A stretch of DNA of 13,577 nucleotides from Gammaproteobacteria bacterium. GTDB lineage: Bacteria > Pseudomonadota > Gammaproteobacteria > Arenicellales > Arenicellaceae. Made by a program: the position numbers and the translations under genes. The number at the start of each line of letters is the position of its first letter. The first letter of the stretch is position 1. Below, piece after piece: positions 1 through 7,455 of the stretch. The notes under the pieces are model-generated. The model ran no database searches. It had not been told where the DNA came from and worked only from the letters and a program-made list of their open reading frames with translations. The DNA lies in the NCBI GenBank assembly GCA_030426005.1, contig JAUHZM010000051.1, positions 1 to 13,577 of the forward strand, read 5' to 3'.

Positions 1-1185
1 AGCCGTGGCGGTGGCGGCGAGAATTGGGAGCACCAGTGTGGTGGTCGCTAAATTGGAGTTGATCTCGGTGAAAAAGGTTATGCCGGCGCAAATCATTAAG
101 ATCACCACAAACACCGGTAAGTCACCGATGACGGTGCTCATGCCGGCGCCGATGATGTCTGCTAAACCGCTGGCGAAAAATGCTTTGGCGATGGTGATGC
201 CAGCACCAAACATTAATAAGATGCCCCACGGAATCGTGCGTGCAGTGGGCCAGTCTAACAAGCCACCGCCGCGTGACGAGCGTACCGCGAACATCAGCAA
301 CGCCCCGAACACGGCGACCGTAGCGTCACCAATACCAGTGAGATTGAACAGGCCAGTCCAACCCCCAAACGGCTGACTGCGAAATACCCAGAGCACGATC
401 ACTAAGGCGAATACCGCGACCACACGTCGCTCGTCAGCTTGCCACTCGCTAGTGGCTGGTAAATCGACATCGCATTCTCCATGAACGTTGCGTGTCAACC
501 AAAGCCAGGCGATAGGAATAAGTAAAGCAACCACTGGGACGCCGATTTTCATCCAGTTTAAAAAGCCATAGCCTTGCCCGGCGACTTCTGAGTATACGCC
601 AGCAAAAATGACATTCGGTGGCGTACCAACCAGTGTCGCGATGCCGCCGATCGAGCACGCATAGGCGATGGCCAGCACCAAGGGGGCGGCGAGTTCGGGG
701 TTTTCGATCTGTTTCAGGCAAGCCAATGCGATCGGCATTAGCATTAAGCAGGTGGCGGTATTGCTGATCCACATTGACAATAATGCACCGGACAACATGA
801 AAGCGGCCACCAGACGTTTGACGCTATGCGGGCCAACCCAGCGTAAAATACTGACTGCGAAACGGCGGTGTGCACCACTGCGTTCCAGTGCCTTAGCCAT
901 CATAAAGCCGCCCATCATGAGTAAAATAATGTGTGATCCAAGTCCAGACGCGGCGGTCTTGTGATCAATGACGCCAAATACCGGGAAGAGTGAAAAAGGT
1001 ACCAGAGAAGTGGCAGGAATTGGCAATGCTTCGGTGGCCCACCACCAAGCGGTTAGCAATGTGATCGCGGCCGTGGCGCAGGCGATGGGCGGCAGTGCGC
1101 TGAAATACATGGCGGCATAACAAATCACCGCGACCAGTGGGCCGAGGACAAGGTGTGGATTGACTCGAGTGGAGGCCTTAGACAT
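1..1185 (-). CDS. SLC13/DASS family sodium-coupled anion symporter, partial (C-terminus off the left edge)
   Basis: The minus-strand frame stays open from an ATG at 1185 to base 1, giving 395 codons without a stop. It is very hydrophobic with many membrane segments. Family marks are visible: WWATEALPIPATSLVP at residues 48-63, the first Na+-site motif SNTAT at 141-145, GGIATLVGTPPN at 180-191, and a second repeat with TEINSNLATTT at 373-383. Members of this inner-membrane family use a Na+ gradient to import dicarboxylates, citrate or sulfate; the substrate cannot be read from this sequence. Full-length relatives are usually about 450-500 residues, so roughly the last 60-100 are missing. The second SNT motif reads SNL here. 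No obvious Shine-Dalgarno precedes the ATG. A perfect TATAAT lies on the minus strand at 1243-1238. The gene diverges from the lipoprotein gene at 1291. Confidence 0.9.
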   Translation of the reverse strand, partial: MSKASTRVNPHLVLGPLVAVICYAAMYFSALPPIACATAAITLLTAWWWATEALPIPATSLVPFSLFPVFGVIDHKTAASGLGSHIILLMMGGFMMAKALERSGAHRRFAVSILRWVGPHSVKRLVAAFMLSGALLSMWISNTATCLMLMPIALACLKQIENPELAAPLVLAIAYACSIGGIATLVGTPPNVIFAGVYSEVAGQGYGFLNWMKIGVPVVALLIPIAWLWLTRNVHGECDVDLPATSEWQADERRVVAVFALVIVLWVFRSQPFGGWTGLFNLTGIGDATVAVFGALLMFAVRSSRGGGLLDWPTARTIPWGILLMFGAGITIAKAFFASGLADIIGAGMSTVIGDLPVFVVILMICAGITFFTEINSNLATTTLVLPILAATATA

Positions 1186-1233
1186 AAGTGTGGTGGGAAT
1201 GTCGCTTAGTTAAGATGACTAATTATTTTAATT

Positions 1234-1243
1234 TGCTATTATA
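1234..1243. promoter_or_regulatory. Overlapping divergent -10 elements
   Basis: On the plus strand TGCTATTAT (1234-1242) is an extended -10 (TGn plus TATTAT) suitably placed for the lipoprotein gene at 1291. On the minus strand the same bases read TATAAT (1243-1238), a perfect -10 for the SLC13 gene. Neither has a good -35 match at 16-18 bp. Assignment is by motif only. Confidence 0.4.
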
Positions 1244-1290
1244 CCGGCACGATTTTGCACCCGAATATAATCTCCTAGGACAACCTTAGT

Positions 1291-1527
1291 ATGTTCAAAC
1301 AAGTGACACAATACCTCGTGGTACTGACAAGTTGTTGTCTGATCGCCGCGTGCAGTAATAAAGATGACGTGGTGGTTGCTGGTCCAGTGGTGGACATAAC
1401 GCGTCCACCCGTGATGGTTAAAAGTACCCCGAAACCAGAAGCTGAAGCGCCAAACCCGGATGAAGCGATCTCTTACGATGAGTGGCGAAAGCAACAAGAA
1501 GAGCAGGCACAATCCGGTACGCCATAA
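1291..1527 (+). CDS. Small predicted outer-membrane lipoprotein, function unknown
   Basis: This encodes 78 residues. The N-terminus (MFKQ, then a hydrophobic stretch, then LIAAC) is a type II signal peptide with the lipidated cysteine at residue 21; the following Ser does not match the Asp inner-membrane retention signal, so outer-membrane sorting is expected. The mature part is only 58 residues, Pro- and Glu-rich at 45-60 (KPEAEAPNPDEA) and ending in a charged segment with YDEWRKQQEEQ. No domain is recognised. AGGA at 1277-1280 is a plausible ribosome site 10 nt before the ATG. It is monocistronic: its own -10 element lies upstream and a strong terminator starts 28 nt after the stop. The signal peptide and good translation signals make it a real gene; no function is assigned. 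Confidence 0.8.
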   Translation: MFKQVTQYLVVLTSCCLIAACSNKDDVVVAGPVVDITRPPVMVKSTPKPEAEAPNPDEAISYDEWRKQQEEQAQSGTP

Positions 1528-1554
1528 CGCGGTAGATAACTCAAACTTTTCATC

Positions 1555-1580
1555 AAAGCCAGCTTTCTGCTGGCTTTTTT
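1555..1580 (+). terminator. Rho-independent terminator of the lipoprotein gene
   Basis: A perfect 9-bp stem AAAGCCAGC / GCTGGCTTT with a 5-nt loop (TTTCT) runs directly into more T residues (1575-1580 all T, then GTTT). Confidence 0.9.
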
Positions 1581-1609
1581 GTTTCTAAGCACTGTGCGGC
1601 AGACTGTCG

Positions 1610-1643
1610 TTGTCATATTTCTGTAACTGTACATGGCGAGAAT
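1610..1643 (+). promoter_or_regulatory. Pho box plus -10 element for the porin gene
   Basis: TTGTCATATTTCTGTAAC at 1610-1627 consists of two 7-mers separated by 4 nt and matches the PhoB consensus CTGTCATAWAWCTGTMAY at 16 of 18 positions. A -10-like hexamer GAGAAT (1638-1643) follows after exactly 10 nt, the geometry of class PhoB-activated promoters such as E. coli phoA, where the box replaces the -35. Transcription would start near 1650, leaving a leader of about 108 nt. The downstream gene belongs to the phosphate-porin family, which independently supports PhoB control under phosphate limitation. Confidence 0.75.
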
Positions 1644-1679
1644 ACCCCCGTCTTGAGTAATCTGGCAAAAATGAAATCG

Positions 1680-1719
1680 GTAGATAAGTTGTGATTTCAG
1701 GTTGTGGCGACTTATCTAC
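1680..1719 (+). repeat. Perfect 10-bp inverted repeat in the porin leader
   Basis: GTAGATAAGT (1680-1689) and ACTTATCTAC (1710-1719) are exact reverse complements separated by 20 nt. The dyad lies downstream of the inferred Pho promoter and 38 nt before the porin ATG, so it could be an mRNA stem-loop or a DNA operator. No T-run follows, so it is not an intrinsic terminator. Confidence 0.6.
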
Positions 1720-1757
1720 GGTTTCACTATTCCTATATAAATAGAGGTTTGAGTTAA

Positions 1758-2777
1758 ATGAAAATTAAGTTGATCGCAGCGCTTGTGGCTGCAACTACAA
1801 TGGCAGCTTCCAACGCCAACGCTGAAGTTGAAGTGTCAACCAAAGGCGGCCTGAAGGTGTCTAGCGGTGACTATAAGTTCGAAGCTGGTGGTCGAATCAT
1901 GTATGACTACAACCGTTCAGAATTGAATGGTGAAGTGGACGAGGACGATTTTGACCTGCGTCGCGGCCGCATTTACGTCAAAGGTAATGTTTCTAAGAAC
2001 TGGGCGTTTAAGTCGCAGTTTAATATCGACGGTAGCGGTATCGAAGATGCTTATTTGCGTTACACCGGTTGGGGTAAAGGCGCGACGGTAACAATCGGTA
2101 ACCAAAAGATGCCTTTCGGCTTGGAAGAACTGACTTCGTCAAAAGATATTAGCGTTTTGGAGCGTTCTGCGATCACTGAGCGATATGCAGTAGGTCGTGC
2201 GGAAGGTGTGCAGCTTTCTGGTAAAGGTGGAAAGTCTACTTACGGTATTGGTATTTTTACTGATGACGAAAAAGATTCTGAAATCGGTTTCGCAGCGCGT
2301 TACACATTCGCACCGCTGAAAACGGACACGTCTGTATTCCACTTGGGTGTGGCGTATAAAGATATCGATGAGAGCTCTGCATTGGGCCTGGAAACAGCCT
2401 TCACTTCTGGTCCTTTCCACATTCAAGCGGAATTCATGGACGGTGAAGAAGGTGCAGCTGATGACTTGAGTGGCTACTATGTTCAAGCGGGCTATATCTT
2501 CACTGGTGAGACTCGTCCTTATAAAGACGGAGCGTTCAAGCGTGTTGCGCCTAAAGGTAAAGCAGGCGCGTGGGAAATGGTTGCGCGCTACGAAGACGGC
2601 GACGGTAACCACAGTGACATCGAGTTGGGTGATGACGACGCGTCAGCCTACACGCTGGGTGTGAACTACTACGCACACAAAAACGTCAAAATCGGTGTGA
2701 ACTACACTGACGGCGAAAGCAACACATCAGATGACGACGGTAGCGAATTCCGCGTACGTTTTCAGTTGACGTTCTAA
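1758..2777 (+). CDS. OprP/OprO-type (phosphate-selective) outer-membrane porin
   Basis: The 339-residue product has a classical signal peptide (KIK, hydrophobic core, then ANA at residues 20-22, cleaved before E23) and ends in FRVRFQLTF, the terminal-Phe beta signal of outer-membrane barrels. Family marks of Porin_O_P are seen: GGRIMYDYNR near 44-53, FDLRRGRIYVKG near 65-76, DAYLRYTGWGKGATVTIGNQKMPFGLEELTSS split over residues 97-128, and VLERS just after. The family forms trimeric beta barrels that pass phosphate or polyphosphate. At about 317 mature residues it is roughly 100 shorter than P. aeruginosa OprP, so loops must be reduced and selectivity is uncertain. The body is rich in Asp/Glu and Gly. 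AGAGG at 1743-1747 is the ribosome site. The gene stands alone, with a Pho box upstream and a strong terminator downstream. Confidence 0.9.
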   Translation: MKIKLIAALVAATTMAASNANAEVEVSTKGGLKVSSGDYKFEAGGRIMYDYNRSELNGEVDEDDFDLRRGRIYVKGNVSKNWAFKSQFNIDGSGIEDAYLRYTGWGKGATVTIGNQKMPFGLEELTSSKDISVLERSAITERYAVGRAEGVQLSGKGGKSTYGIGIFTDDEKDSEIGFAARYTFAPLKTDTSVFHLGVAYKDIDESSALGLETAFTSGPFHIQAEFMDGEEGAADDLSGYYVQAGYIFTGETRPYKDGAFKRVAPKGKAGAWEMVARYEDGDGNHSDIELGDDDASAYTLGVNYYAHKNVKIGVNYTDGESNTSDDDGSEFRVRFQLTF

Positions 2778-2800
2778 GTCTGACGTATTTGAGAATAAAG

Positions 2801-2830
2801 GCCGGCCCATGGATGGGTCGGCTTTTTTTT
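2801..2830 (+). terminator. Rho-independent terminator of the porin gene
   Basis: The stem GCCGGCCCA / TGGGTCGGC (9 bp, one G-T wobble) has a TGGA loop and is followed by eight T residues at 2823-2830. Confidence 0.92.
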
Positions 2831-2905
2831 GCCTGTTGTTTTGGTGGGCATTGCTTGGGTTCACCTCGGGGCCACCATTTTGTTCGGTTTCTTGCTATTC
2901 TCGGT

Positions 2906-2933
2906 TTGCTAGCCGCAGACAAATCAGTACACT
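2906..2933 (+). promoter_or_regulatory. Candidate sigma-70 promoter for the ybiT operon
   Basis: TTGCTA (2906-2911) and TACACT (2928-2933) are separated by 16 bp; each matches 4 of 6 consensus bases. It lies between the porin terminator and the ybiT start. The motif is modest and other placements are possible. Confidence 0.35.
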
Positions 2934-2966
2934 ACGCCGATTAAATTTTGGACTCCAATTATTGTC

Positions 2967-4562
2967 ATGATTACCACTGCAAACATCACCATGCAATTCG
3001 GCGACAAGCCATTGTTCGAAGACATCTCTGTTACATTTGGTGACGGCAATCGTTACGGTTTGATCGGCGCTAATGGCAGCGGAAAATCGACCTTTATGAA
3101 GATTCTGGATGGCTCCCTGGAGCCAACGGGCGGCAATGTGTCAATCACACCCAACGAGCGTATCGGTAAGTTGAACCAAGACCAGTTTGCCTACGAAGAG
3201 TTTACGGTCATCGACACAGTCATCATGGGGTATCACCAACTCTGGGAAGTCAAGCAAGAGCGTGATCGGATTTACAGCTTGCCGGAAATGAGTGAAGAAG
3301 AGGGCATTAAAGTCGCTGAGCTGGAAATGGAATTCGCTGAAATGGACGGCTACACCGCGGAAGCGCGTGCTGGCGAGCTGCTGATGGGCGTGGGTATTCC
3401 CTTGGAACAACATTTTGGGCCGATGAGCAAAGTGGCACCAGGTTGGAAGTTGCGAGTCTTGTTGGCGCAGGCGTTGTTTTCGGACCCTGATATCCTGTTT
3501 TTGGACGAGCCAACCAACAACCTGGATATTCATACCATTCGATGGTTGGAAAAAGTGCTGCAGGAGCGCAACAGCACCATGATTATTATTTCGCACGACC
3601 GCCATTTCTTGAATACCGTGTGCACGCATATGGCGGATTTGGATTACGGCGACATCAAGCTGTTCCCGGGCAATTACGATGAATACATGACAGCAGCAGA
3701 AATGGCGCGCGAGCGATTGCATGCCGAGAACGCCAAGAAGAAAGCCCAAATTGCTGAGCTGCAGACCTTCGTGAGTCGATTCTCTGCCAATGCATCGAAA
3801 GCAAAGCAGGCTACTTCGCGTCAAAAGCAGTTGGAGAAAATCAAGCTGGATGAGGTTAAGCCGTCGAGTCGCGTGAATCCGTTTATTCGTTTTAAACAAG
3901 ACAAAAAGCTATTTCGTAACGCCTTGGAAGTTGAAGGCTTGACGATGGCTTATGATGCGCCGTTGTACGCCAATCAAACGTTCAATATTGAAGTTGGTGA
4001 GCGCGTTGCAATCATCGGTCAGAATGGGGCCGGTAAGACGACTTTGATCCGTAATTTGCTGGGTGAAGTTGAGCCACAGGGTGGCACGGTAAAATGGTCG
4101 GAAAATGCCGAAATCGGATACTATGCGCAAGATCACGCGGATGACTTTGAAACCGATATGAGTGTGTATGACTGGATGTATCAATGGCGCAAAGCGGATG
4201 AAGATGAGCAATTTGTGCGCGGCGTTCTGGGGCAGATGCTGTTCTCTAAAGACGACATCAAAAAGCCAGTAAAAGTGTTATCCGGTGGCGAGAAAGGGCG
4301 TATGCTGTTTGGCAAGATTATGATGCAGCGGCCTAATGTGATTATTATGGACGAACCGACTAACCACCTGGATATGGAGTCCATCGAGTCATTGAATCTG
4401 GCGTTGGCTAATTACGAAGGCACACTTATTTTTGTCAGCCATGACCGTGAATTCGTGAGCAGTCTGGCGAACCAAATATTTGAGATCGAAGATGGGAAAA
4501 TCGAGCGATTCGTCGGCAGTTATGATGAGTTTCTGGCTAAGAAGGATGCGCAGGCAGCCTAA
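2967..4562 (+). CDS. ybiT: ABC-F family ATPase YbiT
   Basis: The 531-residue protein aligns by eye along its length with E. coli YbiT (530 residues). It has two ABC domains and no membrane segments. Domain 1 has Walker A GANGSGKST at 34-42 and Walker B LFLDEPTNNLD near 177-187. Domain 2 has Walker A GQNGAGKTT at 351-359, signature LSGGE at 438-442 and Walker B IIMDEPTNHLD. In domain 1 the usual LSGGQ signature is replaced by VAPGWK (156-161), as in YbiT itself. The charged linker between domains (about 240-310) fits the P-site-tRNA interaction region of ABC-F proteins. ABC-F proteins bind the ribosomal E site and act in translation, not transport; YbiT's precise role is less defined than that of EttA. 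The next gene starts 22 nt after the stop, so it is likely the first gene of an operon. Confidence 0.95.
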   Translation: MITTANITMQFGDKPLFEDISVTFGDGNRYGLIGANGSGKSTFMKILDGSLEPTGGNVSITPNERIGKLNQDQFAYEEFTVIDTVIMGYHQLWEVKQERDRIYSLPEMSEEEGIKVAELEMEFAEMDGYTAEARAGELLMGVGIPLEQHFGPMSKVAPGWKLRVLLAQALFSDPDILFLDEPTNNLDIHTIRWLEKVLQERNSTMIIISHDRHFLNTVCTHMADLDYGDIKLFPGNYDEYMTAAEMARERLHAENAKKKAQIAELQTFVSRFSANASKAKQATSRQKQLEKIKLDEVKPSSRVNPFIRFKQDKKLFRNALEVEGLTMAYDAPLYANQTFNIEVGERVAIIGQNGAGKTTLIRNLLGEVEPQGGTVKWSENAEIGYYAQDHADDFETDMSVYDWMYQWRKADEDEQFVRGVLGQMLFSKDDIKKPVKVLSGGEKGRMLFGKIMMQRPNVIIMDEPTNHLDMESIESLNLALANYEGTLIFVSHDREFVSSLANQIFEIEDGKIERFVGSYDEFLAKKDAQAA

Positions 4563-4584
4563 GTTGAGTGTCTAGCGCGCATCT

Positions 4585-5406
4585 ATGAAAGCGTTTGAGA
4601 TAGGCACTAAGAAGACCATTCTGTTTTACCTGCACGGCCTGCGGGGGCATGCTTTTGCGCAAAAAGCCGCGCTCGAACACATGGTGAAGAATCATGGTGT
4701 TAGTGTCATCTCGTTAGAAATGCCGGGTCACGGTGAAGACTCGTTTGAAGATCACTGCATGGTGCCGGCCTACCGTGATTTGGTGGCGATGATCACTGAT
4801 GAGGTGCGCCGCCAATCAAAGGATGCTGAGCAAGTTATTTTGATGGGTTACTCTTTTGGTGGTGCGCTGATGACCTTGGCTGCCAAGGCGCTAGAGGAGG
4901 AAGAAGACTTTCACCCTAAAGTGGCCGGCTTGATCGGCATCAGCACAGCGTTTGATGTGGGGCACAATGTGCCGTGGTGGCAGTTATGGCTGGCTCGATT
5001 GATCGCGCCGATCTCGCGGTTCTTGTTTTATAAAGTCCCGAATTACAGCCATTTGCTGACGATCCGCGAGATGGATGTTAGTAAGATCTCTCCGCAAGCA
5101 GCCGTGCAGAAGTCCATTCACGAAGATGAGTTGGTGTATAAGGGACGTATTCCGCTGAATACCTCCGCTCAAGTTTACTACGCTGGCATCGCATCGTCAG
5201 TCACGTTGGGAGAGTTGTCGACGCGCGTGTTGTTATTACATTCACTGGATGACGAGATAGCCCTTGCACCAGATCCTGCGAAAATGCCTTCGCATGTGAA
5301 ATTGAAGTTGTTCAAAAATTTGCGTCACAATTGTATCGATGGGGTAGCGCGGGAGGCGGTTGTGGCGCGTAAAACCATTAGTCAGTTTATCGTTGATAAG
5401 CTGTGA
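4585..5406 (+). CDS. Alpha/beta hydrolase, substrate unknown
   Basis: The 273-residue protein has the alpha/beta-hydrolase layout. An N-terminal strand leads into LHGLRG (oxyanion-hole HG at 17-18), followed by MPGHGED at 46-52. The nucleophile elbow GYSFGG places the catalytic Ser at residue 90. HSLDDEI gives the acidic residue at D222 or D223, and LRHNC gives the His at 248. The order and spacing complete a Ser-Asp-His triad. There is no signal peptide, so it is expected in the cytoplasm. A cap-like insert with Trp and Arg residues (about 128-180) lies between the elbow and the acid. It may be an esterase, lipase or thioesterase; nothing visible decides this. It sits 22 nt after ybiT and 31 nt before the M48 gene, suggesting one transcript. 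No strong Shine-Dalgarno is seen, which fits translational coupling to ybiT. Confidence 0.88.
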   Translation: MKAFEIGTKKTILFYLHGLRGHAFAQKAALEHMVKNHGVSVISLEMPGHGEDSFEDHCMVPAYRDLVAMITDEVRRQSKDAEQVILMGYSFGGALMTLAAKALEEEEDFHPKVAGLIGISTAFDVGHNVPWWQLWLARLIAPISRFLFYKVPNYSHLLTIREMDVSKISPQAAVQKSIHEDELVYKGRIPLNTSAQVYYAGIASSVTLGELSTRVLLLHSLDDEIALAPDPAKMPSHVKLKLFKNLRHNCIDGVAREAVVARKTISQFIVDKL

Positions 5407-5437
5407 TCGTATTTTAATAATTGCACCAGGGGATTGT

Positions 5438-6634
5438 ATGCAAGCTGCTGATATTCGAAGTCTCGACGACCAAGCTCTCTACAACAAGTTGATAGCACAC
5501 CCAGATGTGGTCCGTGTTAATGATTTGGTAGCGCGCCACGAGGCGGAGGGCCCGACTGGGATTCGGCGTAATTTACTGTCAACCTCTGTGCGCCTCACGC
5601 GCAATATGGCGCCCGGCATCGCGGCCATGGCCGATGAATGCGTGGAACGTTTGGGCGTGCAACTCCCCTTAGAGCTGTTCGTTTACTCCAGTCCGCAATT
5701 TAATGCAGCGTGCTTCAAGCCAGAGAATGATCGCTTGTATGTGATGTTCTCTTCCAGTTTGCTCGAGGGCTTCACTGAGTCCGAGTTGAAGTTCGTGATG
5801 GGGCATGAGCTTGGGCATCATGTGTATGATCATCATGCTGTACCCATTGGCTATCTGCTGCGTGGTGAAACTCGGCCTGATCCGAAGTTGGCATTGGAGC
5901 TGTTTACTTGGTCGCGTTATGCAGAGTTGTCGGCTGATCGGGCGGGTGCGCATTGTGCCCAGGACATGGATGCCGTGGCCAAAGCGCTGTTTAAGTTGTC
6001 GTCTGGCCTCACCAGCAAGATCGTTCAGTTCAGCTTGGATGACTTCGTGGCTCAGGTGGATGACATGATGGTAGACGACCAGGAGCCTGGCAAAGGTGCC
6101 CCACAGTCAGACTGGTTCTCGACGCATCCGTTCAGCCCGCTGCGTGTTAAAGCACTCAAGTTATTTGAAGAGTCGCAATTATATGGCGGTGAGATGTCAC
6201 GCGAAGACCTGGAAGTCGGTGTGCAGTCGGTCTTAAGTTTGATGGAGCCGAGCTATTTGGAGGCCAAAACAGATACTGCCGAGGCGATGCGTCGCCTATT
6301 ATTTGCGGGTTTAATCGCAGTGGCGGACGCGGAAGCTGGAATCTCCGAAGAAGAGTTGGATATCTTTAAGCAATACTTTGGCAAATACGCGTTTAAAGAC
6401 ACCTTGGATCTGGAAAAAACCAAAGCCACGGTTGAGCGGCGTAGTCGTGAGGTGTATCAGCGAGCATCTAAAACGCAGGCCATGCAGGTGTTGCGCGACC
6501 TCTGCGTAATGGCGCAAGCTAATGGCGGTGTTTTACCAAGCGAGCGATTGGTATTAGAAAGCATTGCCAAAGAGCTGCACATTCCAAGTACGTTTATTTG
6601 CCAGACGATCTGCGAAGACCGCGATCTGGACTGA
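5438..6634 (+). CDS. Soluble M48-family zinc metallopeptidase fused to a TerB-like domain
   Basis: Translation from ATG 5438 gives 398 residues. A start further upstream at 5360 is open but would overlap the hydrolase; AGGGGA at 5428-5433 sits 4 nt before 5438 and decides the start. The zinc motif HELGH is at 123-127, with the third ligand probably E163 in AELSADRAG, and STHPFSPLRV at 228-237; all are M48 marks. Unlike HtpX or Ste24, no transmembrane segment is seen and there is no signal peptide, so it looks cytoplasmic. Residues about 285-398 (RLLFAGLIAVADAEAGISEE, then LRDLCVMAQANGGVLPSER) form an all-helical TerB/tellurite-resistance-like domain with the two acidic 'AD..G.....E' helices. 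The substrate is unknown. It is the last gene of the ybiT operon; no convincing intrinsic terminator is seen downstream. Confidence 0.88.
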   Translation: MQAADIRSLDDQALYNKLIAHPDVVRVNDLVARHEAEGPTGIRRNLLSTSVRLTRNMAPGIAAMADECVERLGVQLPLELFVYSSPQFNAACFKPENDRLYVMFSSSLLEGFTESELKFVMGHELGHHVYDHHAVPIGYLLRGETRPDPKLALELFTWSRYAELSADRAGAHCAQDMDAVAKALFKLSSGLTSKIVQFSLDDFVAQVDDMMVDDQEPGKGAPQSDWFSTHPFSPLRVKALKLFEESQLYGGEMSREDLEVGVQSVLSLMEPSYLEAKTDTAEAMRRLLFAGLIAVADAEAGISEEELDIFKQYFGKYAFKDTLDLEKTKATVERRSREVYQRASKTQAMQVLRDLCVMAQANGGVLPSERLVLESIAKELHIPSTFICQTICEDRDLD

Positions 6635-6708
6635 TTCGTAGCACTCTTTAGATCAAAAACGAATAACTAAATATTTTTATAGTATTACTAATTATATGTT
6701 CAGCCCCC

Positions 6709-6714
6709 TATACT
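6709..6714 (+). promoter_or_regulatory. Candidate -10 element for the PAPS-reductase-like gene
   Basis: TATACT (5 of 6 to TATAAT) lies 54 nt before the ATG at 6769, in an A/T-rich stretch (6655-6700). The upstream region has only a poor -35 (TTACTA at 6685-6690, 18 bp away). A short palindrome TAGTA-T-TACTA at 6680-6690 overlaps that position and could be an operator. Confidence 0.4.
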
Positions 6715-6768
6715 GATTAGCACGTGCCCGAGGAGACGCTTGTGGCGTAACGCAAAGGGAAAATAAAG

Positions 6769-7455
6769 ATGAGTATCGAGCTGGTTAGAACATTGTCTAA
6801 AAGTGATCCAAAATCAGAGCTGGTGTTTCATGCGGATGCCGACTTAATCGCGTTAAATCGTGAGTTCCAAAATAGTCGCCCCAGTGAAATCATGAAATTT
6901 ACGATCGAGCATGCGCAGAACCCGGTCATCTTTACCAACTTTCGCCCCTTGGCTGTGGCCTTTCTGCATCTGGTCACACAACCCAAAAAGGATATTCCGG
7001 TAATTTGGGTTGATCATGGTTTTAACACGCCCGAGACTTATCGTCATATCGAGCGCGTGGTCAAAAAGCTCGATCTGAACTTGCATGTGTATTCGCCACG
7101 TATGTCTGCCGCGCATTACACGGCTGTTTATGGTCCGATTCCGCCATTGGACACGCCCGAGCATGATCGCTTTTCAGAGATTGTGAAGTTAGAGCCATTT
7201 AATCGTGCCATGGAAGAACTCAAGCCGGACGTGTGGTTAAATGGTATTCGCCACGACCAGAATTCGCATCGTAAGAATCTGGATGTGTTTACCTTTGGCA
7301 GTCATGGCACTGTGCGTGTAGCGCCGATGTTTCATCTAACGGAGCTCGATGTGGAAGAATATATCTACGATCGAGAATTGCCGGACAATCACGATTACTT
7401 TGATCCGACTAAGGGTGAAGAGCATCGCGAGTGTGGTCTGCTGCTACAGAAGTAG
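6769..7455 (+). CDS. PAPS-reductase (CysH) family protein with altered nucleotide loop
   Basis: The 228-residue protein resembles CysH through its length: FLHLVTQ near 65-71, DIPVIWVDHGFNTPETYRHIE (spanning residues 75-95), the LNLHVYSPRMSAA segment, KLEPFNRAMEELKPDVW, GIRHDQNSHR and a C-terminal ECGL with C222, the only cysteine. CysH reduces PAPS to sulfite using thioredoxin and this cysteine. There are no Cys-Cys/Cys-x-x-Cys pairs, so it is not a [4Fe-4S] APS reductase. Two things differ from E. coli CysH: the PP-loop SSSFG is TNFRP here (56-60), and the segment before ECGL is short, with ECGLL rather than ECGLH. Whether it reduces PAPS is therefore uncertain. No other cys gene adjoins it. 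AAAGGGA at 6754-6760 is a good ribosome site. It is monocistronic by appearance. Confidence 0.8.
   Translation: MSIELVRTLSKSDPKSELVFHADADLIALNREFQNSRPSEIMKFTIEHAQNPVIFTNFRPLAVAFLHLVTQPKKDIPVIWVDHGFNTPETYRHIERVVKKLDLNLHVYSPRMSAAHYTAVYGPIPPLDTPEHDRFSEIVKLEPFNRAMEELKPDVWLNGIRHDQNSHRKNLDVFTFGSHGTVRVAPMFHLTELDVEEYIYDRELPDNHDYFDPTKGEEHRECGLLLQK

Noticed and set aside
5..964. Plus-strand open frames at 5-376 and 668-964, and a minus-strand frame at 449-772
   Set aside because: All lie inside the SLC13 gene in other frames; only the minus-strand frame open from 1185 to 1 has family motifs.
3141..3899. A 252-codon minus-strand open frame inside ybiT
   Set aside because: It is antisense to a full-length, highly conserved ABC-F gene and shows no recognisable domain.
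5360..5437. An upstream start that would lengthen the M48 protein by 26 residues and overlap the hydrolase gene
   Set aside because: ATG 5438 has AGGGGA 4 nt upstream and begins the homologous part; the extra residues look like an accidental open frame.
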